64,000 nucleotides of DNA from Porphyromonas endodontalis ATCC 35406 (GCF_000174815.1 NZ_ACNN01000014.1:56777-120776), one strand, 5' to 3'; shown: positions 1 through 8,000, counted from the first letter of the stretch. Numbers and translations: made by a program. The notes: a model not told the origin generated them from the letters alone.

Positions 1-1
1 T

Positions 2-754
2 CTACGCGTGTACTCAGCATACAAAAATCTGCCATTCACATTGCACCTTGAGGGAAAAAATCAGTTTAACTCCACTGATGAGACAGCTTTTTGGCCGGAA
101 TGTGATACACGTATTGAGGGAAGCGGTAAACTCCTTATAAGAGCAAACGATGAGTTTGGGATCTTCTCATCTAACGACGCTACTCTGACGATCGAAGATT
201 GCTCTCTTGAGATCGTCTCCGAGACGGACGGAGAGGGTTATGCCGGCATTAGCGGAAACTGGGGTACTCAAGCCAAATTAGTGATTAAGAATGCTAGTAT
301 CTACGCCAAAGCAACGGGTAGTGATAATAGTGCTTGTCCCTATGCTATCGGTGGGTTTGAGAGTATCAGCATAGAGGGATCCGTAATAACTCAGCCGAGC
401 AATGCGGGGATAGGTAGTTACACCTTCTACTCGGGTAGCACACCTTACACGATGCAGTTCGTCATGTCTGGGGATAAACCCACCAAAGAAGTGAAGATAA
501 TGAAGACGCTTGCTGTAGAAGAGGTAGATGTTGCCGACCTACGTGTTTATCCCAACCCTGCCACCCATTACGTACAGGTAGAGGGGGCAAAAGCAGGGGC
601 ATCCATCGCCCTATACAGCTTAGAGGGGATACGCTTGCTCGCTGCCGAGGCCAACGAAGCGGGAGCAGTAGAGCTTGACCTCACCACACTGCCCGCAGGC
701 AACTATGTAGTAAAGGCGGGAGGGAAGCATTTGAAGCTATCTGTAAAACACTAA
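2..754 (+). CDS. T9SS-secreted beta-helix-type surface protein, 3' part
   Basis: The reading frame is open to the left edge, so the gene starts outside the window and only its C-terminal part is seen. The body is a run of short strands with recurring glycine-serine turns and phrases such as IEGSGKLLI and LTIEDCSLEI, typical of right-handed beta-helix or carbohydrate-binding-like surface domains. The last 75 or so residues are a type A T9SS sorting domain: VYPNPATHYVQV, then LYSLEGIRLL, then LPAGNYVVKAGGK and a basic end. It should cross the outer membrane through SprA, encoded later in this window, and be anchored or released after CTD cleavage. The sorting domain is clear; the precise role of the body is not recognised. 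Confidence 0.75.
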   Translation, partial: LRVYSAYKNLPFTLHLEGKNQFNSTDETAFWPECDTRIEGSGKLLIRANDEFGIFSSNDATLTIEDCSLEIVSETDGEGYAGISGNWGTQAKLVIKNASIYAKATGSDNSACPYAIGGFESISIEGSVITQPSNAGIGSYTFYSGSTPYTMQFVMSGDKPTKEVKIMKTLAVEEVDVADLRVYPNPATHYVQVEGAKAGASIALYSLEGIRLLAAEANEAGAVELDLTTLPAGNYVVKAGGKHLKLSVKH

Positions 755-802
755 ACCCGTACTACTCCGTCCGATGCTCCGAGAGGAGCAACAGAATATA
801 TT

Positions 803-842
803 GAGGGGATGTGCCGTGGCATAAAGACCAGCGCATCCCCTC
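803..842 (+). terminator. Stem-loop after the first gene
   Basis: A 9-bp stem (GAGGGGATG with CATCCCCTC) encloses a 22-base loop 50 bases after the stop. There is no T-run behind it, so it may be a 3' stabilising hairpin rather than a true intrinsic terminator. Confidence 0.4.
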
Positions 843-969
843 GCCTATTCATTGGCGGGCAAGAGAGCAACTCTTCGGCAGCAATCTCCGCTCGACAAAT
901 TGGAGATTATACTCAAAGATAAAGAACATACTCAAAACTATGATTGATAATCAGGTACTTACAGTTTGA

Positions 970-1113
970 TGCGGGAACCCTGACAGAAAATGGATTCGCT
1001 TGTGCGAAAATAATAGTATCTTTGTCTCGTACTGGGAGCTACGCCATGGACACAACGGTGAAAAATACTACGCAGCCCTCGTATACAAAAGAAGAGTAGG
1101 AAGAAGAGTTTAA
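970..1113 (+). pseudogene. Short coding-like remnant, unrecognised
   Basis: A 47-codon stretch bounded by TGA at 967 and TAA at 1111 has no good start codon but reads like protein: NPDRKWIRLCENN, then FVSYWELRHGHNGEKYYAAL, then a basic tail. Alternating aromatic and charged residues resemble the end of a small globular domain. It may be a gene remnant. The overlapping TATCTTTG box argues that the stretch may simply be regulatory. Family unknown. Confidence 0.25.
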
Positions 1114-1230
1114 TGCTCCAAGGATTGATGTTCTCATCCTCTTTCCCTTGTATTCTCCCCTAGAGAGAGGATGGGATAATGGGAAAAAGACAAAATAGAA
1201 ATAGACAAATCACTTAAAACTACAAGCACT

Positions 1231-2220
1231 ATGAACAAAATGAAAACATGGATGTCTCTATTGACTACCGTAGCTACGCTCGCTTTGATGAGTGTAGTTT
1301 GCTCCGGGTGTGACCCTAAGAATGGAGGTGGTAACGATCCGGATCCTAATGGCGCGACAGGAATTACCCTCAGTGCAACTGAGATGACCCTCATGGTCAA
1401 TGAAACTAAACAACTCACGGCTGTACTCAATGCCGAGGCTAAGGTCAAGTTTGTTACTTGGTCTTCGGACAACGAGAGAGTTGCTACCGTTATGCCCGAT
1501 GGTACTGTAGCGGGGATCGCAGAGGGAAATGCAAAGATCACAGCTTCTGCCGGATCTGCTCGTGCCGTGTGCAAGGTACAAGTAAAAGGAGTGAAGAAGC
1601 TTGAGCCTCTTGAGGTTACAATGACTGGGAAAATAGACCACGAAAAGCACACTCCCGGGCAAAGTGGCTCAGTAAGCTTCAATCGTTTCCCTGCCTCCGT
1701 TGCAGAGTTCATGCAGGTGCGTGAGAAAATAGGGAAGGAGCCTCAGGGTGCTGTAGCTTTGGAAATTATGGCGATGGAGATGTACCGTCGCAATCGCAGT
1801 GTTGGTACTGAGTGCCTTAAGTGGTGCAATACGTTTACCAATACGGGTGCCTGCCTAGATCGACTTAAAGAGATTTTTGGGACGGATATAAATTATGCTC
1901 GTCCCTATCAGATGGCTGCATTCTTAGAGGGAGCTACCCCCCAGAATGGTTATAAGCCGAACGAACCCTACACGGTAACAATTGATGTCCGTGAGAACAG
2001 ACCCTACCAAGATTCGGGAATTTTCCAGACAAAGGTTCTTGCTTTTTGGATTCATTGCGGAGGTGGAAAGCCTGGTTCAAAGAAGGGGATTGAAGTACTC
2101 AAAACATTGAAAAAAGATGAAGTGAGCAAGGATCCATATTTTATTGTTTTCACTTGTCCCGATCTCTACTTCCAGGTGGAACCCATTAGTTTTTCCACTA
2201 CTTTTGAAGGCCTGAAGTAA
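1231..2220 (+). CDS. BIG2-domain lipoprotein
   Basis: The protein has 329 residues. A hydrophobic signal ends in a lipobox with the lipid-accepting cysteine probably at C27 (VCSGC), followed by a flexible Gly/Asp/Asn/Pro linker. Residues about 43-118 form a bacterial Ig-like domain of the BIG2 type: ITLSATEMTLMVNETKQLTA, then WSSDNERVATV, then DGTVAGIAEGNAKITA. The remaining 200 residues are predicted to be globular with several cysteines and aromatic residues, and I do not recognise them. Such proteins sit at the outer membrane or surface, where the Ig-like domain acts as a spacer or adhesin module. The gene stands alone, closed by a strong terminator at 2283. Lipoprotein and BIG2 assignments are good; function is unknown. 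Confidence 0.8.
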   Translation: MNKMKTWMSLLTTVATLALMSVVCSGCDPKNGGGNDPDPNGATGITLSATEMTLMVNETKQLTAVLNAEAKVKFVTWSSDNERVATVMPDGTVAGIAEGNAKITASAGSARAVCKVQVKGVKKLEPLEVTMTGKIDHEKHTPGQSGSVSFNRFPASVAEFMQVREKIGKEPQGAVALEIMAMEMYRRNRSVGTECLKWCNTFTNTGACLDRLKEIFGTDINYARPYQMAAFLEGATPQNGYKPNEPYTVTIDVRENRPYQDSGIFQTKVLAFWIHCGGGKPGSKKGIEVLKTLKKDEVSKDPYFIVFTCPDLYFQVEPISFSTTFEGLK

Positions 2221-2282
2221 GAAATTATCACTCGAGGGGGAGGTTGAGAAAGTCTCTCCGGAGAGGGCGATTTTACTAGACG

Positions 2283-2330
2283 GGAAACCGAGAAGAGCGC
2301 TTCTTTTGCTCCTATCGGTTTCCTTTTTTT
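2283..2330 (+). terminator. Intrinsic terminator
   Basis: A perfect 9-bp stem (GGAAACCGA with TCGGTTTCC) is followed by a seven-base T-run. It ends the BIG2 lipoprotein gene and overlaps the -33 region of the next promoter. Confidence 0.85.
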
Positions 2331-2349
2331 GTCTCTTTCTGTACTTTTG
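2318..2349 (+). promoter_or_regulatory. prmA promoter, near-leaderless
   Basis: TACTTTTG at 2342-2349 matches the Bacteroidetes -7 consensus TAnnTTTG. The -33 position falls in the T-rich end of the preceding terminator. The prmA ATG is only nine bases beyond the box, so the transcript would have almost no 5' leader. Confidence 0.6.
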
Positions 2350-2358
2350 TGTCCCAAG

Positions 2359-3249
2359 ATGAGATACAAACAATACACTTTTAGCTTGAGCCACGAGGCC
2401 CATGCTGCCGAGTGGGATGCCACGATTTATCTTCCAATTCTGAGCCAAAGTTTGGCAGATATTGGCTTCGAAACGTTTGAGGAGTATCCCGAGGAGGGGC
2501 GTCTCGTGGGCTATGTGTGTGAACGCTTTTTCTCCGCTCTCCCTAGCGAAGGCGTGTGGCATTTAGAGTATCTCCCCTTGTCTTTTACCTACACCTCTTC
2601 GGATTGTGCCAGTGAGAACTGGAATAGCCGTTGGGAAGCGGAGAGTTTCACACCACTGGCTCTGGGCGAAGATCTGTATGTGCGAGCACCCTATCACGCC
2701 CCCTCGCCTTGTGCTGCACGGGAGTTGCTGCTAGAGCCGCGCTGTGCTTTTGGTAGCGGGGCACACCATACGACGCAGATGATGCTCTCCCTCCTCCTTG
2801 AGGAGCATTCGGCTCTTGCTCACGCACGTGTGCTGGATGTAGGCTGCGGTACCGGCGTCTTAGGGATTGCCGCAGCCCTCTTGGGAGCCGAGAGGGTTAG
2901 CTTTGTTGATATAGACGCTACGGCGGTAGAGAATGCTCGGCATAATGCAGAGTTGAATGGACTTAGGGTTCCCTGCTCCTTTTACGAAGGAATACTAGAA
3001 GAATTGGCGTTGGACACAGCCTCTTTTGATTGTCTTCTTGCCAATATCCACCGCAATATCATCCTGCACGACTTGCCCCGATATAAAACATTACTATCCC
3101 CCGGAGGGCTTTTGCTCGTGAGCGGATTTTACCAAGGAGAAGACGAACAAATCATCACCTCTGCCCTAGAGCGGATGGGCTTTGCTCTCAGGATGAGAAA
3201 AGAAAGTGGCGAATGGGTGGCTCTTTCTTTCACCTCCTTGTCTAACTAA
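2359..3249 (+). CDS. prmA: Ribosomal protein L11 methyltransferase
   Basis: PrmA trimethylates lysines and the N-terminus of ribosomal protein L11 using S-adenosylmethionine in the cytosol. The 296-residue protein has the usual short N-terminal recognition domain, then a class I methyltransferase fold. Motif I is VLDVGCGTGVLGIAAA, the acidic loop is VDIDATAVENA, and the catalytic-loop region LLANIHRNII follows. An in-frame upstream ATG at 2329 would lie before the promoter box at 2342, so the start at 2359 (MRYKQYTF) is chosen. The length suits the short Bacteroidetes form of the family. It is monocistronic and convergent with pepD. Confidence 0.9.
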   Translation: MRYKQYTFSLSHEAHAAEWDATIYLPILSQSLADIGFETFEEYPEEGRLVGYVCERFFSALPSEGVWHLEYLPLSFTYTSSDCASENWNSRWEAESFTPLALGEDLYVRAPYHAPSPCAARELLLEPRCAFGSGAHHTTQMMLSLLLEEHSALAHARVLDVGCGTGVLGIAAALLGAERVSFVDIDATAVENARHNAELNGLRVPCSFYEGILEELALDTASFDCLLANIHRNIILHDLPRYKTLLSPGGLLLVSGFYQGEDEQIITSALERMGFALRMRKESGEWVALSFTSLSN

Positions 3250-3293
3250 TGGAAATGAAAAAGCCCCACAGCAACAGAACATTGCTATGGGGC
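3250..3293 (-). terminator. Terminator for pepD
   Basis: An 11-bp stem with one mismatch (GCCCCA-c-AGCAA with TTGCT-a-TGGGGC) lies at 3263-3293. Read on the minus strand it is followed by TTTTTCATTT, so it terminates pepD. It may also slow transcription coming from prmA, although the plus-strand side has no T-run. Confidence 0.7.
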
Positions 3294-3332
3294 CCAGCGA
3301 TTGGATTCAGGTGAAGAATCGCTCCCTAAAGT

Positions 3333-4790
3333 TTATGCTTCGGGGATATTTTTTAGTACCTCTACAAGATGACGCCAGAAAAGGTCTACCGTGGCGATCT
3401 CCATCTTTTCTACGGGAGAGTGAACGTCGCGTAGCGTAGGACCAAACGAAACCATATCTAGGTAGGGGTATTTGCTGAGGAAGAGTCCGCACTCTAGCCC
3501 TGCATGGATCGCCTTAACGGCAGGTTCTTTGCCAAAGAGTTTCTTGTAGGCATCCACCGTAACCTTGAGGATGGGCGAATCTGTATTGGGGCTCCAACCG
3601 GGATAGCCGTCGCGTACTTCCACTTCGGCTCCGCTCAATTCGAATACAGCCTTCACCATATTACCAACATCCGTCTTGAGGGATTCGCTAGAGGAGCGTT
3701 GGCTCGTTTCTACGCGGATTACACCCTCCTCTTTCATCTTGATAGAGGCGAGGTTGGTAGAGGTTTCTACAAGGCCTTCGATGCTGTGGCTCATGCCCAT
3801 CACGCCGTGGGGGCAGCTGTAGAGACCTAAGATAAGGCGACGAGTTGTATCGGCATCCACAACGTGTGTGGGAGCGTCGGCCGTATTTACCGTAATCTTA
3901 ACGCTAGGATCTACGGCTTTTAGCTCCTGACGAACATCGCCATCAAGCTCATTGATGATCACGCTGAGAGCTTCTTTTTTATCCATAGGCACCCCGATTA
4001 CAGCAGTTGCCTCGCGAGCGATGGCGTTGTGTAGGTTACCACCGTCGATGTGTGCAAGTACCATAGGCATCTTTTCGCGTACAGCGTAGAGTGCACGAGT
4101 GATGATCTTGGTAGCAGCGCCAAGCCCTACATGGATGTCACCGCCTGAGTGTCCTCCCTTGAGACCACTCACCTTGATGGTAGCATAGTAGTACTCTTGG
4201 GGAGCCTTCTCTTGGGTGTATTTGTAGTAGGCCATTGTACCCATACCTCCGGCGCAGCCGATAAACATTTCGCCTTCGTCTTCGCTATCGAGGTTTAGAA
4301 GGATGGTACCTTTTACGAATCCGGGAGCTAGGTTCATGGCTCCTGTCAATCCGGTTTCTTCGTCAACGGTGAAGAGACATTCGATAGAGCCATGCTCCAG
4401 TGTATCGTCTGTTAGTACCGCCATTTCTGCAGCAACGCCTATTCCGTTGTCGGCGCCCAGTGTTGTACCATCGGCGCGCACCCAGTCTCCGTCGATAATT
4501 GTGCGGATGGGGTCGTTGTCGAAGTCGTGGATTGTATCGTTGTTTTTCTCACAAACCATATCCACGTGGCTCTGAAGAATTACCGTCTTGCGGTTTTCAT
4601 AGCCTTTGGAGGCAGGTTTGCGAATAACGATATTACCAGCGGCATCTTGGTCGTATTCTAGTTTGTGCTCCTCGGCAAATTTCTTAAGAAAAGCAAGGAT
4701 CTTCTCTTCTTTTTTGCTCGGACGAGGCACTTGAGTGATTTGGTGGAAGTAGCCCCATATTGCAGAGGGCTTGAGTTCAGTGATGTTCAT
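3333..4790 (-). CDS. pepD: Aminoacyl-histidine dipeptidase, M20 family
   Basis: PepD is a cytosolic two-metal dipeptidase that releases free amino acids from Xaa-His and many other dipeptides, which suits a peptide-fermenting oral anaerobe. The 485-residue length matches the family. Metal-site and catalytic motifs are visible: LQSHVDMV (H75, D77), GADNG (D114), DEETGLTGA (E144, E145), NLDSEDEGE (D168) and HAGLECG (H429). A glycine-rich segment GLKGGHSGGDIH belongs to the dimerisation/lid domain. The gene is transcribed divergently from the small membrane protein gene at 4846, from a TATATTTG box at 4831-4838 on the minus strand, giving a leader of about 35 bases. Confidence 0.93.
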   Translation of the reverse strand: MNITELKPSAIWGYFHQITQVPRPSKKEEKILAFLKKFAEEHKLEYDQDAAGNIVIRKPASKGYENRKTVILQSHVDMVCEKNNDTIHDFDNDPIRTIIDGDWVRADGTTLGADNGIGVAAEMAVLTDDTLEHGSIECLFTVDEETGLTGAMNLAPGFVKGTILLNLDSEDEGEMFIGCAGGMGTMAYYKYTQEKAPQEYYYATIKVSGLKGGHSGGDIHVGLGAATKIITRALYAVREKMPMVLAHIDGGNLHNAIAREATAVIGVPMDKKEALSVIINELDGDVRQELKAVDPSVKITVNTADAPTHVVDADTTRRLILGLYSCPHGVMGMSHSIEGLVETSTNLASIKMKEEGVIRVETSQRSSSESLKTDVGNMVKAVFELSGAEVEVRDGYPGWSPNTDSPILKVTVDAYKKLFGKEPAVKAIHAGLECGLFLSKYPYLDMVSFGPTLRDVHSPVEKMEIATVDLFWRHLVEVLKNIPEA

Positions 4791-4795
4791 AGCGT

Positions 4796-4838
4796 TTCTC
4801 TATGTTCTATTTATACTTATCTTTGTGCTACAAATATA
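4796..4838. promoter_or_regulatory. Overlapping divergent promoters
   Basis: TATCTTTG at 4818-4825 on the plus strand serves the small membrane protein gene, and TATATTTG at 4831-4838 on the minus strand serves pepD. The two -7 boxes are five bases apart and face away from each other's gene, so polymerases on the two promoters should exclude one another. Confidence 0.6.
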
Positions 4839-4845
4839 GAACAAA

Positions 4846-5064
4846 ATGCCGATAATACTGATAATTGCCCTCATAATCGTGCTCTTGGCAGTGCTTCTTT
4901 TGGGGGTTCGTGTCTTTTTTGTTCGTGGGGGCAAGTTCCCTAGTACGCACATAGAAGCAAATAAAGCGCTCAGGGAGAAGGGAATCCATTGTGCCAATAG
5001 TCAAATGGAGGCTGAGGCGCGCAGGAAGAATCTTTTCGACCGTATCGATACTGCTAATAAATAG
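4846..5064 (+). CDS. Small conserved membrane protein
   Basis: The protein has 72 residues. One N-terminal transmembrane helix (about residues 2-26) is followed by a short cytosolic or periplasmic tail with the pattern F-P-S-T-H-I, N-K-A-L-R-E-K-G-I-H-C and a basic end. Small proteins of this pattern, with a conserved histidine and a Gly-Ile-x-Cys turn, are widespread in Bacteroidetes and have no known function. The OmpH-like gene follows 25 bases later, which suggests co-transcription from the promoter at 4818. The conserved Cys and His could bind metal or a cofactor; that is a guess. Confidence 0.75.
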   Translation: MPIILIIALIIVLLAVLLLGVRVFFVRGGKFPSTHIEANKALREKGIHCANSQMEAEARRKNLFDRIDTANK

Positions 5065-5089
5065 GAAAAAGATAGAATAGACAATCCTC

Positions 5090-5725
5090 ATGCAATCATT
5101 CAAACAAGCCCTAGTGGCCTCTTTTGTAGCTCTTGCAATACTCGCATTGGGTACTGCGTGTCAAAGTACCAATAGTACTACCAACGTGTCCGATTCTTTG
5201 GCTTCTCCATCATCAAATGGACTCAAAATTGCCTATGTAGAGCTAGACTCTGTGCTCAATAACTACGAGCAGTACACCGAGATGAAGGCTACGCTTGAGA
5301 AGAAGAGCAACGATAGTCGTGCTTCGCTCTCGGCTAAGATGAATAATCTACAGCGTGCCGGAGCCAGCTTCCAGCAGAAGTTGCAAAGCAATCAATTCGC
5401 CACTCGCGAAGCTGCCGAAGCAGAGCAAGCTCGCCTGATGAAGATGCAACAGGAGTTGGAATCCCTCAACGCAAGCCTCACCGAGCAACTCATGAAGGAG
5501 CAGGAAGCTGCCGAAGAAAAGCTTTACAAGGCCATCAAAGAGGAAATCGCCAAGATGAATAAAGACTGGGGATTCGACTTGATCCTTTCTAACGTAAAGG
5601 CCGATAATATCCTCTATGCAGCCGATGGACTTGATATTACCGGACGTGTAATTGAGGAGCTTAACAAGGCCTATAAAAAGGAGGCTCCGGAGGCAACCCC
5701 CAAAAAAGAAGAGGCAAAGAAATAG
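5090..5725 (+). CDS. OmpH/Skp-like periplasmic chaperone lipoprotein
   Basis: The 211-residue protein begins with a lipoprotein signal ending at C24 (LGTAC). After a short linker, the phrase KIAYVELDSVLNNYEQY opens a Skp/OmpH domain. It is followed by a long helical hairpin (residues about 70-150) rich in Glu, Gln, Lys and Ala, typical of the tentacle arms of Skp. The C-terminal part LILSNVKADNILYAADGLDIT closes the trimer core. Skp-type chaperones hold unfolded outer-membrane proteins in the periplasm. Most bacterial Skp proteins are soluble, whereas this one looks membrane-anchored by lipid, as often in Bacteroidetes. The tail is a Lys/Glu-rich low-complexity stretch. Confidence 0.85.
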   Translation: MQSFKQALVASFVALAILALGTACQSTNSTTNVSDSLASPSSNGLKIAYVELDSVLNNYEQYTEMKATLEKKSNDSRASLSAKMNNLQRAGASFQQKLQSNQFATREAAEAEQARLMKMQQELESLNASLTEQLMKEQEAAEEKLYKAIKEEIAKMNKDWGFDLILSNVKADNILYAADGLDITGRVIEELNKAYKKEAPEATPKKEEAKK

Positions 5726-5751
5726 GAGTTTCTTTCCTGCTCCCGAGCTCT

Positions 5752-5776
5752 TTGTGCATTGAGCTCCTTTTCCCTC
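5752..5776 (+). terminator. Weak terminator after the OmpH-like gene
   Basis: GAGCTC repeated around a 10-base loop forms a 6-bp stem followed by CTTTTCC. The T-run is short, so termination may be partial. Confidence 0.4.
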
Positions 5777-5816
5777 CTCCCTCACCGAAATATCCTCTTA
5801 ACTCGCATTATTAAGT

Positions 5817-6839
5817 ATGGAACGTACCTATTACATCTTACGCAACAACCAGCAAGAGGGTCCTTTTACGCGTCAAGATATTTTGCAAATGGCTCTGCCC
5901 GATCAGACTTTGCTATGGAGTGAGGGGTGGACACGCTGGCTCCCTCTTGCCGAAGTTGATGACTTTTCTCCCACACAAGAGGGTGGTGAACTTCCGCCGG
6001 CTCTCCCGGGGGAGGAGCGAAAAGGACTTGCACGGGAGTATCATTTGGCGAATCTCCGCGAGCAAATCGGGGTATTCACCCTCGAGGAGTTACGTCGAGA
6101 TCTCTCTCCTCTAAGAGGGGCAAAATGGGTTTGGTACCAAGGGCTTGCCGAGTGGATAGCACTGGATAAGGAGCCTGAGATAGCCGCATTACTCGCTGCA
6201 CAAGCCCAAGAGAGTGTGCCCACTCCACCCCCTGCTGAGCCTGCCCCAGCTACCCCTCCGCCCTATCATGGGGCTTCGGCATCGTCTGAGGTGCCCCCTT
6301 CGTTCTCCGGTGCTGCAAGGGAGAGGGTAAACACTCAGAGTAGAGTATATACGCCCGAGCCTTCGCTCTGGAGCTATTTTATTGGCTGTATCACCAAGCG
6401 ATTTGCGCAATTCTCCGGACGAGCCAGACGGCGTGAGTTCTGGGGATTTGTGCTCTTTTCGTTCATTTTTCGTTACCTGATTCAGTTCTTTTCGTCCTTC
6501 ATACTCTTTCCTTTCATCATGTCCGATGTTTTTAAGGAGCGGATATTCGATGCTTATATGAGTGGAGGTATCATAGATATGTATGGCGAGATCTTTAGGA
6601 ATCCAGGCTTTATCACTACCTACGGACTTCTTACGGTGGTGTCCTTATTTCTCATGATTCCTTCGCTTGCTGTCTCTGTGCGTCGTATGCACGACATTGG
6701 CAAGTCGGGTTGGTTCCTCTTGATTACGCTTATCCCCGTGGTGGGGTCAATTATTTTTATCATCTATGCCGCCCAGGAAGGGGTGCGTTGTCCTAATAAA
6801 TATGGAGAGGATCCGAAGGCTCCTCAGACCCCTAATTAA
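5817..6839 (+). CDS. Double GYF_2 plus DUF805 membrane protein
   Basis: The protein has 340 residues in three parts. Residues about 4-48 and 72-120 are two GYF_2 (DUF4339-like) domains, seen as YYILRNNQQEGPFT with LLWSEGWTRWLPL, and YHLANLREQIGVFT with WVWYQGLAEWIAL. A Pro/Ala-rich linker (about 130-180) leads to a DUF805 membrane domain with the signature FSGRARRREFW, several hydrophobic segments and the motif RRMHDIGKSGW. GYF-type domains bind proline-rich or partner peptides; DUF805 proteins are poorly understood inner-membrane proteins. The two GYF_2 copies differ in sequence, so the duplication is old. Domain calls are firm; function is unknown. Confidence 0.82.
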   Translation: MERTYYILRNNQQEGPFTRQDILQMALPDQTLLWSEGWTRWLPLAEVDDFSPTQEGGELPPALPGEERKGLAREYHLANLREQIGVFTLEELRRDLSPLRGAKWVWYQGLAEWIALDKEPEIAALLAAQAQESVPTPPPAEPAPATPPPYHGASASSEVPPSFSGAARERVNTQSRVYTPEPSLWSYFIGCITKRFAQFSGRARRREFWGFVLFSFIFRYLIQFFSSFILFPFIMSDVFKERIFDAYMSGGIIDMYGEIFRNPGFITTYGLLTVVSLFLMIPSLAVSVRRMHDIGKSGWFLLITLIPVVGSIIFIIYAAQEGVRCPNKYGEDPKAPQTPN

Positions 6840-6849
6840 GACGCGGTTT

Positions 6850-6886
6850 ATAGGGGTATAGATGGATTCTTAATACCCTATGCCCC
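6850..6886 (+). terminator. Imperfect hairpin after the DUF805 gene
   Basis: TAGGGGTAT pairs imperfectly with ATACCCTA across a 13-base loop. There is no T-run, so it is a weak candidate only. Confidence 0.25.
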
Positions 6887-6895
6887 TACAACAAC

Positions 6896-6903
6896 TATCT
6901 TTG
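6896..6903 (+). promoter_or_regulatory. -7 box for the rubredoxin gene
   Basis: TATCTTTG lies 50 bases ahead of the rubredoxin ATG. No clear TTG is seen 19 bases upstream. Confidence 0.5.
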
Positions 6904-6952
6904 TTCTCAGAAAATAAGAACTGAAAGAAAATAATAGAAAGAGAAAAGAATT

Positions 6953-7117
6953 ATGAAGAAGTACATCTGTGAACTCTGCGGGTACATCTACGATCCCGAA
7001 GTGGGAGACCCCGATAGCGGCATCGCCCCCGGCACTCCTTTCGAATCCATCCCAGACGATTGGGCTTGCCCTCTCTGTGGTGCCGAAAAGTCGGACTTCG
7101 TTCCCTACAACGGCTAA
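6953..7117 (+). CDS. Rubredoxin
   Basis: This 54-residue protein is a small cytosolic iron protein that carries single electrons, in anaerobes usually to peroxide- or oxygen-reducing enzymes. Four cysteines in two knuckles bind one Fe: CELCGYIYD near the N-terminus and [11 protein letters not shown] near the C-terminus. The conserved aromatic residues and the loop [10 protein letters not shown] are present. The length is exactly that of classical rubredoxins. It has its own promoter box and a strong terminator, so it is monocistronic; no rubrerythrin or desulfoferrodoxin partner lies next to it. PFOR, another iron-sulfur enzyme of the same metabolism, lies 2 kb downstream. Confidence 0.95.
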   Translation: MKKYICELCGYIYDPEVGDPDSGIAPGTPFESIPDDWACPLCGAEKSDFVPYNG

Positions 7118-7165
7118 AACCGACCCATCCTCCTCACGAGAGAGGGGGTATTCATAAGTAATAAG

Positions 7166-7227
7166 AGTCCCCTGTCTTTAGAGAGTTGGTTTATAAGCCT
7201 CCTCTCTTAGGGCAGGGGCTTTTTTTA
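7166..7227 (+). terminator. Intrinsic terminator of the rubredoxin gene
   Basis: A long stem pairs CCCCTGTCTTTAGAGAG with CTCTCTTAGGGCAGGGG, with a few mismatches, followed by a seven-base T-run. Confidence 0.85.
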
Positions 7228-7272
7228 TGCTCTCTCTTACGAATGGGGCGGAGGGCACCTGTAGGATATTTG

Positions 7273-7280
7273 TACATTTG
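7273..7280 (+). promoter_or_regulatory. -7 box for the thioesterase gene
   Basis: TACATTTG matches TAnnTTTG and lies 34 bases before the ATG at 7315. The -33 element is not obvious. Confidence 0.45.
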
Positions 7281-7314
7281 CATCCGGAATATAAACAACC
7301 GAAAATAGAAAAAT

Positions 7315-7689
7315 ATGCTACCTATCCATCAAACTTGTCAGCTGGAGGTAACTCTCCAAGATCACCACTCCGCCATCCATGTTGGCTCGGGAGATTTACC
7401 CGTTTTTGGCACGCCTGCCATGATTGCTCTTATGGAGAAGGCCTCGGTACAACTCGTTGCTCCCCATCTAGAGGAAGGGGCTTCTACTGTGGGGATTCAC
7501 CTTGATGTACACCACACTCGTGCCACGGCAATAGGTCAGACGGTGCGTGTGATGGCAACCCTTACCGAAGTGGATGGGCGTAAACTCATCTTCGACATTC
7601 GAGCCGAAGATAGCCAAGGAGAGATTGGGCACGGCACGCTGGAGCGTTTCATTGTCTATCGGGATAAGTTCATGGCAAAGCTAGCTTAA
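7315..7689 (+). CDS. Hotdog-fold thioesterase (FlK-like)
   Basis: The protein has 124 residues. The pattern matches small hotdog thioesterases of the fluoroacetyl-CoA thioesterase-like group: GSGDLPVFGTPAMIALMEKAS, where a threonine precedes the hot-dog helix and its acidic residue, then a V-G-I-H-L-D-V-H-H strand with conserved histidines, and a last strand ending in HGTLERFIV. It would hydrolyse short acyl-CoAs in the cytosol; the substrate cannot be read from sequence. The gene stands alone between two terminators. Confidence 0.82.
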   Translation: MLPIHQTCQLEVTLQDHHSAIHVGSGDLPVFGTPAMIALMEKASVQLVAPHLEEGASTVGIHLDVHHTRATAIGQTVRVMATLTEVDGRKLIFDIRAEDSQGEIGHGTLERFIVYRDKFMAKLA

Positions 7690-7744
7690 TACAGCCCTTC
7701 CACGCCCACCGGCATAACGCCCCCTTGCTTATGTCGAGAAATTA

Positions 7745-7783
7745 AGGTGTCTATCCGAAAAAAGATAGGCACCTCTTTTTTTG
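7745..7783 (+). terminator. Intrinsic terminator
   Basis: An 11-bp stem with one G-T pair (AGGTGTCTATC with GATAGGCACCT) is followed by CTTTTTTTG. Confidence 0.88.
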
Positions 7784-7945
7784 TTTTAGGCTGATTTTGG
7801 AGGTGTTTTTTATCTGATTTTTGCAGAAGAATCTCCCTGTAAATTTTCTTTTTCTCTCCAGAAAGGGGAGTCGTTATTAGGTACTACTTCTATACCTACG
7901 AATGGTTGTTTTACCCTCAAATTGCCCGTTATTGTCATTTGCTTA

Positions 7946-7975
7946 TTGCAATATGGAAAGTATTCCCTATCTTTG
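7946..7975 (+). promoter_or_regulatory. Consensus promoter for the ATPase gene
   Basis: TTG at 7946-7948, a 19-base spacer and TATCTTTG at 7968-7975 match the Bacteroidetes housekeeping promoter exactly. It lies inside the longest open frame of the ATPase gene and so fixes its start at 8001. Confidence 0.78.
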
Positions 7976-8000
7976 TTACCGAAAAATTGGTATCAATAGA

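Larger units (their letters stand above)
755..1230. other. 476-bp intergenic stretch
   Basis: It holds the stem-loop at 803-842, a short coding-like fragment at 970-1113 and an isolated TATCTTTG box at 1017-1024 that could be the -7 element for the lipoprotein gene downstream, although no TTG lies at the usual 19-base distance. Nothing else is recognised. Confidence 0.5.
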
